64,000 nt of DNA. Origin: Neospora caninum Liverpool. Lineage: Eukaryota > Apicomplexa > Conoidasida > Eucoccidiorida > Sarcocystidae. The stretch covers positions 2,976,001 through 3,040,000 of the forward strand of contig NC_018397.1 of NCBI RefSeq assembly GCF_000208865.1, in the 5' to 3' direction. The translations under genes were made by a program, and so were the position numbers. Below, piece after piece: positions 34,701 to 45,900 of the stretch (the first letter of the stretch is position 1; each line of letters begins with the position of its first letter). Under the pieces are notes generated by a model. It searched no databases, was not told where the DNA came from, and saw only the letters and a program-made list of their open reading frames with translations.

Positions 34701-37590
34701 CGCATACAATCCCCATACTTGGAAAACCCAGCAGGGATAAGTCTAGCCATCAAAGCTGTTCTCTTCGAGGTCGCCGTACAGTCAGGAACCCCTGCGAAGC
34801 ACACCTGAACCGATGCACGAGGAACCGGTGCGTTCCTTTCCCTGCCGCTGGAAGTTCGATCTGCATTCGCGTGGTGCCTCAAAAGTGCGTTTCTTTCCAA
34901 CCAGACGAGGACCCTTACCTGCAGACGCGTCTTGAACGCCGCGAGATCCTTTTCTCGCTTTTTCTTGATCGTTTCGACTTCTTCCTTGAGCATCGCACAT
35001 GTGTGGGAAATGGCACTACATTCTGCGGAGGACTTGGCCAACTGGGCCTCCACCTCGCTTTTTCCAATCTCGAGCATTTTTGCCCAGTTTTCTGTCCTAT
35101 CGAGGTCTGTCTGCGTCTCCTCAAGTGCGGCGTGGTCGCCCGCGCGACTCGCCCGTACAGCTTCAAGTGTCTCCGACATCTTGCGATTCTCTTCGCGGGC
35201 CCGATCGAGCTGCGAACGCAGAGCCGCTGCCTCTTCTTGGAGGGCGGATTGTTTGGCTTTCACTGAATCTAACTCGCTTAAGGCCTTACTGAGTGCCTCG
35301 TGTTGAAGCGTTTTCTCTCTTTGGAAAGAGTCCATCTCAGCCAGAACCGTGGTGTGGCGGTCCTTCACTCGGCGCACTTCTGCATCCTGCGCTTCCAACT
35401 GCTTCTCCATTTCTTCCTGCTTCGTCTTTTGCTCCTCTTTCAGCGCCCGTATTTCCTCACTTAGTCTCGCTACTTCTTTCTGACGCGCCACCAACTCTGC
35501 CTCTTTCTGAAGGCGAGCATTGTCGAGAATTCCTCTCGCCTCCTTCTCCTTCTCCAAAACCCCCTTGAGCGTCGATGCCTCCTTCTCGGCCGCAGCCTGC
35601 AACGCCGCCAGGCGCCCACCCAACTCCACGTTGTCTTTCTTCTCGAGTTCTAGCAGCTTCCTGAGCTTGTCGCGCTCGGACTCTGCCGTTTTCATGCATC
35701 TCTCGAACTCCGCAAGCTTTCCAGAAAGTTCCTTGATCTCTTCGTCTTTCCTCCGCTCCAGTTGGGCCTTCTCCGCCACCGCCTTCTTCACCTTATTGTC
35801 TTTCTCTCGCGCGATCTCCTCCTTCTCCCTCCGTAGCGCCTCCGCCTTCTTTTCTGCCTCCTCACGTGGAACCATGGCTGCCGCGCGCCTCTCGATCGCC
35901 TGCGTGTCTTCTTGTTCCATTCGGGCCTTTTCGCAACGTGCAGAAAGGGTCTCGGCCTGCGCTCGCGCCGCCTCATACGCCCTCTGAACCCTCTCGACTT
36001 CGTCCTTTTTTACGTACTGCAACAGTTCCGCCTCGAAATGCTTTTCCAGAGTGACGTTGTACTTTTTCAGGATTTCGTTTCGATCGAGGAGCTGCGCGTG
36101 GTTCTTCTTCAGCTCTTCCAGTTCATGCTGAAGTGCTTCGATCCGCCTTTCACACAGTGCATGCCCGTCGCCTCGTGCAGAGCCGACTCTCGGCGTCTCG
36201 CCGCTCCCTCCGAAAGCCGTCTGTTTCTCTGGATCTCCTCCGTCCTTCTCACGAGCTCCGTTCCTCGACCCCTGCGGCGCAGATCCCGGGTGTACCGACG
36301 ACGCGCCGTTGGTGACGCCGAAAGCTGAGCCACCGTCTCCTTTGCCTGCCTTCCCCTCCTGACCCAGAAGCTCCGCTGCGAGCGACTCCTGATGGTCCAC
36401 GCGACTGGTGGAAGAGTCTCCCGAGCTCCTGCGGACGCGCTGCATCTCCTTCCTCCGCTCCAACCGCTCACTGACGGGTCCGCCAGCCTGGAACGCGCTG
36501 CTTCCCATCATGCGCATCTTCATTTGATGAGTCATTTCGCTGGCCAGCGGAGACGGCGCAGCTGTCGGCGTCTCCTGGCGACAAAGGGAAACCACAGAAA
36601 AGCAGACCCACCAAAACAGTCGGCTTTCTCGCGAGAGGGAGTTAGGTTCGACTGGATCGCGCTCTCGTCCGCAGGACAAACGGGGGGGGGGGGGGGGGGA
36701 AACGGCGAGCGGCCGGGAGAGCAGAAGAAAGGGGGGCGATGGCTGGACACGCCACGACATATTCTGCGGTCCCTTTCGAAGATTTTCGAGGAAGATCCTC
36801 GCCCCTCGGCGCAAAGAACACTTTGATCCTCTTCCGGAAAACAAAACGCTCACCCCTCGCGGAAAGTCGACAGCCATGCTTCCGTGGCTGGACCGAAGCG
36901 CTCGCGCCGACATGGCTGCTGTCTCTCCACGCGCCACGCGAACGACTTCCTTCAAATCCTCGATCATCGAGTCCTTCTGGGACGACAGCGTGGTGAGACG
37001 CTTCATCTGGGCGGAGACACAGAGAAGCAAAAGAAGACTCCGGCCCCTGTCAGACTCGCGAAGACCCGAACGGAGACACGAAACGCCCTACGCGCTGGAA
37101 CTCAGCAAAGTAGACGAGAGCTGTCGACGACGAAACCGCGCGCAAGCTGGAGACGCGCGCGCTGCGACTTCCAGAGAAGCGGAAACGAAGAACCCTCTGT
37201 TTCGACGAGAGGCGCGAACTTCCCTCCGCGCCCTCCCCTTCACCCGTCGGTTCGTGATACTTGGCACACGGAGTGTCTTGTCCCTTGGGCCGACGCGCGC
37301 GTTTGAGACGTACTTCGCGTCGAACGGCGGCAAGCTGATCACGAAGCGCAGTTGTCTCAGCGGGCCTAAGGAGAGGAACGGGAGTCGCACGCAAGCGAAA
37401 AGCATGGGGAACCGCACAACGACGGAAGCCAGGCGAGTCTGCTCCCCATCGCGCAGCCGGCGCCCGTGCGCATCGACAGGTCGCGAGCAAACGTCCCGCT
37501 AGACGGACCCCAGGGTATGCAGACGCTTCGCTGCTCATCGACGAGCTTTTTCGTGTTCAGCCGAGTGCGAAGCGCTCGGGAACCGACCAT
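31786..37590 (-). CDS. Large coiled-coil protein, function unknown
   Basis: Eight exons (37590-37418, 37365-37314, 37006-36854, 36574-34919, 34465-34394, 34148-33943, 33325-33218, 32698-31786) give 1,110 residues with all junctions in phase. Helical segments begin with AETTALRDQLAAVRRE and continue with SQKDSMIEDLKEVV. A Ser/Gly-rich spacer follows at about 135-240. A continuous Glu/Lys/Ala-rich heptad region runs from about 245 to beyond 700 (for example HELEELKKNHAQLLDRNEIL). The carboxyl 300 residues are Ser/Arg-rich and disordered, with a short hydrophobic patch DLLDFIPDLVSRIRSKFF. There is no motor, kinase or membrane signature. Such proteins often serve the apicomplexan cytoskeleton or centrosome, but that is inference. 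The least certain points are the ATG at 37590 (poor context) and the acceptor at 34149. The gene lies 440 bases beyond the stop of another coiled-coil gene on the same strand; see the fusion question in findings. Confidence 0.85.
36682..36699. repeat. 18-base G run (C run in the sense strand of intron 3)
   Basis: Uninterrupted G homopolymer on the + strand within the intron between exons ending at 36854 and beginning at 36574. Confidence 0.97.
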
Positions 37591-38030
37591 GGAGGCGCCC
37601 CCCGAATCGAGACACGTCGCGCTCCCGAACGTCCGTGCTGTCCATACACTTCAATGCAGCGAGCAAATGCAGGGAAGGACGAAAGGCTGCTACGGAATCA
37701 TCGGCTTATGCTCTCGTTCGGGCACTTGTCTACAACGAAGGGTCAGTTTGGCTCCGCGGCACAGGACAGCTGCCAGAGTCTAGACCCGCCTTCTTGCGGG
37801 GCTGTCCTTCGTCCTGCAGCGCGGCAGCGGGGCTGTAACGACACAAAGAAATGCGTGCGCCCGAATACAGACGCATGCTCACTCACACGAGACAGAGTCC
37901 TCAACTACGCGGCAGAGATGCTGCCAACAGACCACGACGCTGTGTTGCACCCTTCAATACCCCGTACTGGTTCGGCCTACGCCGCAGGGGCCGTGGAACG
38001 TGTTGGAGTTCACCAGCTGATGTCCTAGGC
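37591..38030 (-). other. Short gap between two coiled-coil genes, with a possible extra exon
   Basis: On the minus strand an excellent acceptor (TTTCTTTGTGTCGTTACAG ending at 37833) opens a short frame, 37832-37730, ending in TAG. It is in phase with a GTAAGC donor that overlaps the stop codon of the gene at 38031-40812. If used, it replaces that gene's last residue and adds about 33 residues (PAAALQDEGQPRKK and so on). Otherwise this is a 3' UTR plus promoter. Confidence 0.4.
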
Positions 38031-40812
38031 TTACTCGCTCGGCTCTTTCTTTTCTTTCGCTCTCTTCTCAAGAGCCAGAACCTTCTGTTCCAGCGTCGTC
38101 TTTTCCTTCCGCTCATCGTCCAAATGCTTCTCTGTGAGATCCAGCTGCGACTTCAGATGCTGAACAACGTGGCCACGCACGCGAAAGATCTCGCGTGTTG
38201 TCTTTCGCGTTCGAGTGTCTCTCCAGTCCCCTCCGCCCCCAGAAGAATCAGACATCGCAGGGCCGTCGAAAAAAATCGAGATCGCGCAAGAAAGCCCGCA
38301 GGTCCGGTAACCAAGGGAAAGAAAAGCAAAGGCGTTTCGGCTCCACTGTAAGTAACGTTCGGAGAGCAACATGGTGTGTCTACGCACGGGTGTAGATGTG
38401 CGCGTTGCGTGCTGTGAAGAGGCCGAACATATCCTGTTCGGGGGTCACCTCAACGAGGGAAAAGAATGCGTTTTTTCATGACGCCGACGCTCCAGGAACG
38501 TCCCTCCTTGATGTCTCGGCAACCCGACTCTCTCTTTTCACTCGCACCAAGAGTCGGCCAGGATGGATGGCTACTCGAGAGACGGCAAAAACGGACACAG
38601 CCCTGTGCGGGACTTCTCTAAGATATGTTGAGCGCAAGCCTAGAACGCAACAGCTAGAAGACAACAGAAGTGGAACAGCTTAATGCTGCAGGGTATTCAA
38701 TTCAACACTTTTAGTTATCTTAAGCAGTCCAGTGGGGCGGGACGCCAGTGACGTCAAACGTACGAAATTCTCAGCTTTGAGCCTCTCGACAGCTTCTGCC
38801 AGGTGGTGGCGATTCTCGAACTGGGATCTGTTCCACTCGTCCTGAAGGTCATCGATCTGTTCCGTCTGGAGAAGAAAAGCAGACAAAACTCAGTGGAGTG
38901 CATGCGTTGCATGTGCAAGTGGAAGGTGCTCGCGGGTCTTCGATCTCGAGCGTAAGTCCTCGAGACCAGGTTAAGTTTAGACGACGAGGGCCCCCACGCA
39001 GCAGAAAGCAAAAACCCTGTCTCTCGAACAAAGTGTTCTTAACCTTGTGTCCGTTTCCTCCATCCCCTCTCTCTTCCTAAATCGTCTCCACCCTTCCTGG
39101 CTGTGAAAGGCTCTCACCTGGAGTTGCCTGTGTTCCTCAGAGCGTCTCAGCCTTTCCCCGAGAACAGCATTGCTCCTCCGAAGTGCGTCGGCCTGAGAAG
39201 AGAGAGAAGCGCGCATGCAACTGCACGTGGGGACGCGAGGACGCACGAGCACGACGGGAAGTGAACGAACCAGTGACAGATTCCCTTTCCGTGATACGAC
39301 GCAACTCGAGAAGCACCAGCAAACGCGGGTTTCATGCAGGAAATGCAGAGTACATTGTCAACGCCTTGGACGCGCAGCCGAGGACATCCGCGAGGGAACA
39401 AACTGAGAATCAGCGGCCTGTCGAAGTTCTTACGCACCTCCGCTTTCGCTCGGTCCACAGAAGGCAGCAGCTCGTGAGTGAGGAACGCATGCAGTTGCTT
39501 GATCTGTTTCTCCACGCCCTCAGTGGAACGGTGCTCAGAGGGGACACTGAGACCAGCAGCTGGGTTGATCGAGACCACCGAACCTGGAGAGAGGCCACAA
39601 TCGAACCACAGAGCGCGTTCACCCGTTTTCTAGGGCGAGTTTTTCGTGTGTCACCCGAGTCTCCCCCCCGCCACGGATTCTTTCTCGGGGATGCCAGCAC
39701 GTACGGTACCGCAAGAGTGGAGACGAAAGAAACTCCAGCCGCATCAGAGAACGGACGGGAGACAGGTAACAGCAGGGGTAGAGGACGCCGTTAAGGAAAA
39801 CGTGAAAAGAACTAGAAGGTAGAGGGGAGGAAAGGAGAGTGGTGTCATGCAGAAACGAAGAAGCACAACGGGAGGCCCTCAGCTGGAATCAACCGTGTGA
39901 GGCTACGGGATTCCCCAGTGAGGTCCCCGCGTGGAGCTTTGAACAGTAAGAGTCGCGAAGTCGCAGAGGCAACGCTGCAAAAACCTGGAGGTTCCCGAGC
40001 GAGAGTAAGGAAAGGAACACAAGCAGCAGCGCCACTGCCTCTTGGCAAATGCATGCGTGCTCTCTTCTCGGCTCTCGTGACTGTGTCTCACTTGTTGTGT
40101 CTCTCCGAGTCGAGGCGCGGCCTCGGTTTCCATTCGTGGGCCGGGTAGGCTTCCCACGCGCTTGATCAGCGGACGCAGAGACGAGGTCATCGAGATCGCT
40201 TTTGCAATCTTTCGCGACATCGCAGATCTCCTGGAGGATGAACTGGACAACGTTATCCTTGACGAGGCTCCGTGGTGCTTCGGTGTCCGCCGGTGATGAC
40301 AGGGCGGCGACTTCTCCGGTGTCGCTCTGAAACTCTAAAGGTGACGAGTCCCCGAGCGTCCCCGACCTCTGGCCAACAAGAAGCGACGCAGGACGATGCG
40401 CGGGGACGGAGTGCAGTCTGCCGCCCAGCAGAGAGCTGTGCGCGTCTCCGCCCGCACGCCCGTCCACATTTCGCCCAGAAGATGGACCTGGGAAACCGAA
40501 TTTTCCCCTTCTTCCCTCTCGCTTTTCAGGGGGAACCGCGCTCAGAGGCAGCTCTCGGCTCTTACCGGTGTCCCGCTCTTGCTCCTCCGGGGCTCTGCTT
40601 GGCAAACACGGAAACGGTTCGGTCCCCACTCCTTCACAGCCCACATTTGTTTCTCGCCTCTCTTCCTCGCTGTGAGCCCCAACCGAGGAGAGCAGCCCGG
40701 TCGCCGGAGCCGCCATACGGAGGAGAAGATCGGGCCAGTGAAACGAAGCAAGTGCAGCTACCTCAGACGCATTCGTCGGCGTTAGAGAATCTACGGCGGT
40801 GGGCAAGCTCAT
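38031..40812 (-). CDS. Coiled-coil protein of 368 residues, function unknown
   Basis: Five exons (40812-40158, 39583-39438, 39192-39118, 38865-38764, 38159-38031) join in phase. The start MSLPTAVDSLT has A at -3. Residues 1-200 are disordered, with a helix near VVQFILQEICDVAKDC. From about residue 235 the protein is almost all helix: HAFLTHELLPSVDRAKAE, then ADALRRSNAVLGERLRR, IDDLQDEWNRSQFENRHH and SQLDLTEKHLDDERKEK, ending in a Lys/Glu-rich tail. The small exon sizes and heptad content resemble ciliary/centriolar accessory coiled-coils, but no family is recognised. The terminal TAA sits inside GCGAGTAAGC, a consensus splice donor, so the annotated end may not be the only one. The neighbour downstream is another coiled-coil gene on the same strand. 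Donors GTGGGA, GTGCGT, GTGAGA and GTACGT are acceptable. Confidence 0.78.
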
Positions 40813-41432
40813 ACTTGGCGGCCGGAAGAGGCGCGAAAACGAATGGAGCTTGACGAGGGGGAAGAAGGCTAGAGAACAGACTGCACGAGAACGGCGGTGG
40901 CGACATGGCAGAGACCGGGAAAAGTAGACAGGACACGGGAGGAACGGTTGAGGGAACGGCCGACGGCACTGATAGCGGCCAGTGCGGGAGGCAAACGAGA
41001 TGGAAACGCTGCCCCCAAAGCTCCTCAGAAGAAAGCAGAAAGACGCCGCTGTAAAGTGGGTGGACAACCGAACTAGTGTTTCCTTCACACACTGCGGGCA
41101 CCCGCCATACAGCACAGGAAAAGGAGGACGTACGCAGGCGCCGCGATTCGGGTGTAGGCGTATTTTGTCCCGGCAGCCTCGCGAAAAAAAAGACTAAAGA
41201 CCTACACGTTTCTCAGAGGAAAAAAACGCAGTGTGTGCCGACACTGCATGTGTATAGGTGAGCTGTCTTTTTTGTCTCGTTCAGAACAAACCGAGAGTTT
41301 CGACGTGAGAGTCGAAGTTCCATAGGGGTAGATGGATGCTGGGGTACGCCGTGAAGAGGGACGCAGCGGTAAGAGCCTTGCAAAGACATCGCCGCATCCG
41401 GCGAGTGAATTGCCCGAGTAAAGATATGCAAG

Positions 41433-41499
<67 letters not shown>

Positions 41500-41912
41500 C
41501 GTCGAAGCGCAATATGACAAAGCCACTCATGCAGATTCCTCAGTGGAAATTTCTTCAGAGGGAAGAGCAGTCCGTCTGAGTACATCAGGACGCATCACGG
41601 CGAGTGGAAGAGTGATGGAAAAGGCTCCGCTAGAAGGTTTCGCAGATAAGGTTTCCCCGTGAGAAATGTGCATCTCGTGCGCGAAAACGAAGCCGCGTAC
41701 GTGCTTGTATTACATTGAATGGTCGCCTGTGTATATGGAAGCTTTGTCAGGCAAAGGAGACGATGTTTGCGGAGAAAAATGAAGACATGTTCCCAAAAGA
41801 GAGAGCGTCAGAAAAGTGTATGAGACGACGGACGACGCCGGGGCTGCCTAGCGCATTGCTCTGCCTGCGGGGTAGCGCCCGATTCGCGCATTTCGCAGCG
41901 AGTGACCCTCCT
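40813..41912. other. Intergenic region with a (GA)n microsatellite
   Basis: Between two leftward genes: the 3' UTR of the gene ending at 41913 and the promoter/leader of the one starting at 40812. Apart from the GC/GA repeat, nothing is supported. Confidence 0.5.
41432..41496. repeat. (GC)n-(GA)n compound microsatellite
   Basis: About 13 bases of GC alternation followed by about 52 bases of perfect GA. It creates spurious open frames encoding Arg-Glu or Ser-Leu repeats on both strands. Confidence 0.97.
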
Positions 41913-44900
41913 CTAGAAAGGCGTCTTCGCGTCCCGGGAGGCGAAACTCCCAAAAGAAAAGACCAACCTTGAGTCGAATAAAGAAGAGAGAGAAAAAACA
42001 ATCCAGTAAAAGTGTCAGAGAGTACCGAACTTTGCCAGTACGTCTCCGTGTTTACACAGCGGGGACGGGTTGAGCTCCGTCCCAGCGCGAGCAACGGCAC
42101 GGGAAGTTCGAAGGAGAAAAGAAAATACAGCGAAATGCGAGTCCACAGGAGACCTCGATCTAAGCCTTCCAGATGACATCGGGCTTACGTTTTTTCAACC
42201 CTTTTGAAAAAGTTTTGCTCTTCAATGGACGGCAAATCATCAGTCGCTCGCTGGCAAGAAGGCACAGCGGCCTCAATCGCGACACGGGGGTCTGACAAGC
42301 TCAGAAAAATAGCGAGGAACTGGTCGACAAAAGATCTCGGACTGTACTGAATCGTCCTAAAAAATCCGTGATGGAAAATGAGATGCAAATACGGGCAAAA
42401 GCTGCCTTCTGCGCGGGTTTCCTCCGTCCCCTGTCCTGTTGCACTCTTGCTGTCGATGCTCCGCTGGATGCGACGGATTGTGGAGAAAAGAGAACGGGCA
42501 CAGAAACATGAGAGTGCCTGGGCGTCCCAGAAGCCAGGCACCCAACTGTCTTCGACACTTTTTACGTTCCCCAGCTATATTCTTCCGTGGAGATACGGCT
42601 AGCGAAAACGAAGGCAGAATCACAAGGTTTTATGCAATCTCTTTGGCAGTTTTTCGAGCAAGAAACGCTTGGCGGGCTCCTTGCACATCAGAAACAGCAT
42701 TGCACGCTGGAGGTTGTACTCCAGACGTATGGGTCTTGCCGAGTTGAAATCCAGAAGAAGGAAGGGATCTGAGGCAAAAACGGTCGGCAATCAACAGTAG
42801 ACAGCTCAGATATTGCTCGCTTTTGTTCGAATATTTTGACTCACGCCTGGTTGCATGCTACATCTGAACTCACCCCAGAAAGCGCAGTAGTCACTGCAGG
42901 TGTCGTTTTCCTGACGCTTTCGCCGCTACTGTCGCTGGTCCCAGAGAGCAGCCGTTTCGCGTGCAGTGGACTCGCCCTGGGCAGAGAATGAAGCGTCAGG
43001 AATCAGGCAGGGGCTGCGGGAAAGACTGGAGGCGCGAGTCCCCTGTGAATATTCAGTAGCGCATCCAAACAAAAAGTCGCGGAGTTGTATCGAGAAACTC
43101 AGACTTGTCGGTATCACTTCTCTAAGATGGCAAGGCTCTGGCAGCGACAAGAAATAGCAGACGGGCCGCGCTTGCTCGAGAACACGTTTACTTTCTAAGA
43201 GCCAGAAACCTTGAGGTTGGCACGGTCCGTTTTTCTCTGAGTGTCCCAACGGGAAGAGAGGGAGCCGGTCGGCTTCAGTGCGGAAAAGATGTCGGCCAAC
43301 AACACATCTCGAGAAATTGACGAACGCGAAAAACGGGTGTCAGTGAACAGGGAGAAACGTAGGATCGGAAACAAAACCACATGGAGGCGCGCGTGACTTG
43401 CGGTGTTCGTGACGCGTTCTGTCCTTCGGGTACGAAGCCGCTCTCGAGCAAACGCACGCCAGGCGAGGCTGAAAGGTCTCCTTTGGACAGGAGGCGTGCG
43501 GCACAATGCACTACCATTCCGGCGTGAGTCCGCCGTGTGTGGTCTTCTCACCCACTAGTCACTTTCGGGGTGTCCTGTTTCCAGCGGCGTCGCTGTGTTT
43601 CCCTTCAGGGAACTACTCTTCACAAATTGTGGTTCTCTGTGAAAAAGCAATCCGGAAGCCCGACACAAGAGAGGAGATGGAATCCCAACGCAACTGAGCC
43701 GTCAGCTTTTGCAGTCACACAAGCAAAGATATGTGGATGTGCCCCGTCCCTGGAATGCCCGAGACCTCGGAGACAAGGTAGACGAGCTCGGGCCACGCGT
43801 TTTGTGAGAAGCCCGCGTTGCGTGCGCGCAAGTGGGCAAGTTCGTCTCTCCACTCTACGGTAGATGTTTCCCCTTGCAGCTATTCTGGTGTTTCTTCTGT
43901 TCTGTGTTGCAAGAGAAAATGTCGATGTAGCTTGGCTGCTCGTGGCCACCGTGTTCGTCGCACGCCTGTCCTGTGGAATGTCGTCGACGGGTTCTCCTTC
44001 TGACTGCAAATCTCGAGTTCGTGGCCAGTTTTCGAACGGCAAGAACCAATCGTAGAAGACTGTGCTTTACTCCTTTCGCGAGACTCCCGTCGTCTCTTGC
44101 TGAATCCAGACTGAGTGAAGGCGGCAAACAAGCGCAAACAAGCGACGATCTTGAGGCGTGTACCGAACCTTGCCCCTGTTGATATGGTGTTTGTATGGTG
44201 AAGTAAGCTGCAGCTTGTCCACGGAGGCGCGCCTGGGACCGGGGATGCAGATTCCGTTGGCGAGGTATCCGCGAGTGTGTGATGCTGAATACACCGGTAT
44301 CCAGCGACGCAGCGCTGCGCTGGAAAACTTCAAAACGAGACACCCAGGCATGCCTGTCAGTTTTGTTATGTCGAAAACACGAGGCTCTGTCACTGGGATG
44401 GGAGCACAGGTCGTCTCGGCCGTCAATGCCGAAATCCCCAGCAGCAAAGGCATGCAAGCAACGTAGCTGCTTACACGATTCCACACCAACCTTACAACAC
44501 AAAACGCTCCTCACCGGGGGCAGAAATCCAGCTCTGATGAGTTGTATCAGCTCCACAATCTCGAGTGAATAGTATTGTTTTGAGGGAAAACCCAGCTGTT
44601 TACAACTGGGAAACCCCCCCCCCCGGAAACTTCTCAGCGGGACTCTTAAGTACCATGCCGTGTTGAATGTACCTGTGCGTTGAGTCGAAAGTGATCAGCC
44701 TCCGCAACCCCCCGCGCGTTTCAGGCTTGAAACCGTCGCTCCTGTCCACGACGCGTCGAATACCTTCCAACGTTGAATCCCTTTTCGAAAAGCTTCTCAC
44801 ATGTCAACGGGATCTGCGATTGCAGACGCAGCAACTGCGGATGGCGTCTCGGCGCCCAGTTCGACTGCGGCTGCATGCGGAGCTACCGTTTTACCCACGG

Positions 44901-45009
44901 AAAGTGTGCATGCTCGTTTCGGGCTGCTCATCTGGGGATTTCTCTCCTGAATCTTGGTTTTTTTCTGATTCGTCGCCGTCACTTCCAGCTGCCGTGCCAA
45001 TAATTCCAT
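41913..45009 (-). CDS. Eleven-exon gene of short exons, unrecognised helical protein
   Basis: Chained exons 45009-44801, 44741-44673, 44605-44515, 44319-44169, 43872-43719, 43636-43563, 43194-43118, 42910-42874, 42768-42624, 42356-42189 and 41967-41913 give 409 residues, all junctions in phase. Protein-like blocks are PSKQYYSLEIVELIQLIRAG, VEWRDELAHLRARNAGF, PVCYFLSLPEPCHLRE, SDYCAFWDPFLLLDFNSA, LQRAMLFLMCKEPAKRF and IQYSPRSFVDQFLAIFLSL. The product looks soluble and alpha-helical, with no signal peptide. Best junctions are the acceptors CAATTTTTTAG-type at 42357 and CTCAAG at 41968, and the donors GTGAGG at 44514, GTGAGT at 42873 and GTAAGC at 42188. Weaker ones are the donors GTTCGG, GTGATA, GTGATT and GTGACT, and a 59-base first intron. 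Exon 8 could start at 42925 instead. Most exons contain no usable ATG, so simple start-to-stop scanning misses the gene. It is divergent from WDR82, 891 bases away. No family is recognised. Confidence 0.55.
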
Positions 45010-45900
45010 TCAGACAGCGCGGGTCTCAACAGAAGCCCCATGCAGTCTGCTAACTGGACTCCCCCGTCTCCGCTTGCTTCTGCATCTCGCGAAGAAGACC
45101 GCGCGGCCGCTGGCGCGTTGTGTCTCGCTTTGAAGTCTAGCGTCGTCATTCCAATCACCTTGTGTAGTCTTTACCCTCCCCTTCCGCCCCGTCACATCTC
45201 TCTCTACAGGGGAATGGCTGTCGGACGGGGGCTCTTTGCAGCTCTCGTGTTCTAGGGTCTTCAGAAGGCTGTACTCCTCGCAAGCTGCAGAGGCATACCG
45301 TCAGACCGTTGTGAACACACAAAAAGAGTCTTTTCCGCTTTATCAGAACGGGCTGTCCCTCCCTATCCGGTTGTTTTCGTTTCCACACCTGTCCGGTAGT
45401 CACTCTGCCCGCTCGAGTTCGACCAGAAATCCACGTTTTTGAAGAACGTAGCACTCCACCCCCCTCTTGTCACTCCTCAGTCTTTTGATGCCGGCCTTCC
45501 GACTTCCTCCCTCTCGAATTCGCTGAAAACAGGGCTATGCAGCGCGAAGGGCCGTCCAGGAGAGCAAGGGATCCCCTCAAAAAACACAAGACCGGCTCAA
45601 AAGGGGGGCGCAGGGGGAATCTTGCTTGCGTTTTGCGGCCTGAGATCTGTTCCATTCTGCTCAGAAATTCGTTTGGTGGTGTGCTACCTACACGGCTGAG
45701 AGCGAATCCCTGCGACGCCATCCATCTCTTTCCGGAACTCCTCCGCAGAGGGGTTACGGCTTGAGGGCCGTTTCCGGGTCTTCCGTAGCCTCCCCTCGCT
45801 GGCTGTCGTGACTTGCGTCGAGAACTCGAGAGAAGTCGGAGGAAGACGACGAGAGACGTCGGCCGACAGGGGTTGCCTAGATCTCCAAACAGGAAACACA
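45010..45900. promoter_or_regulatory. Candidate bidirectional promoter region
   Basis: An 891-base spacer between the ATG of the leftward short-exon gene (45009) and the ATG of WDR82 (45901). It contains no convincing coding exon and is C/T-rich in places. The head-to-head arrangement is what suggests shared promoter function; no specific element was identified. Confidence 0.4.

Noticed and set aside
38977..39794. Plus-strand frames over the 368-residue coiled-coil gene
   Set aside because: Shadows of minus-strand exons. Only the minus strand gives phase-consistent splicing and heptad content.
41202..41662. Arg-Glu and Ser-Leu repeat proteins at 41.2-41.7 kb
   Set aside because: Artefacts of the GA microsatellite read in different frames on both strands.
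43855..44556. Unspliced 233-residue minus-strand frame
   Set aside because: It begins with GTG and reads through a GTGAGG donor and a strong acceptor. Parts of it are real exons of the 41913-45009 gene, but the continuous frame is not a protein.
45808..45900. Upstream extension of WDR82 to 45808
   Set aside because: It begins with GTG; the ATG at 45901 has A at -3 and places the LTEKLIRR motif near the start as in the family.
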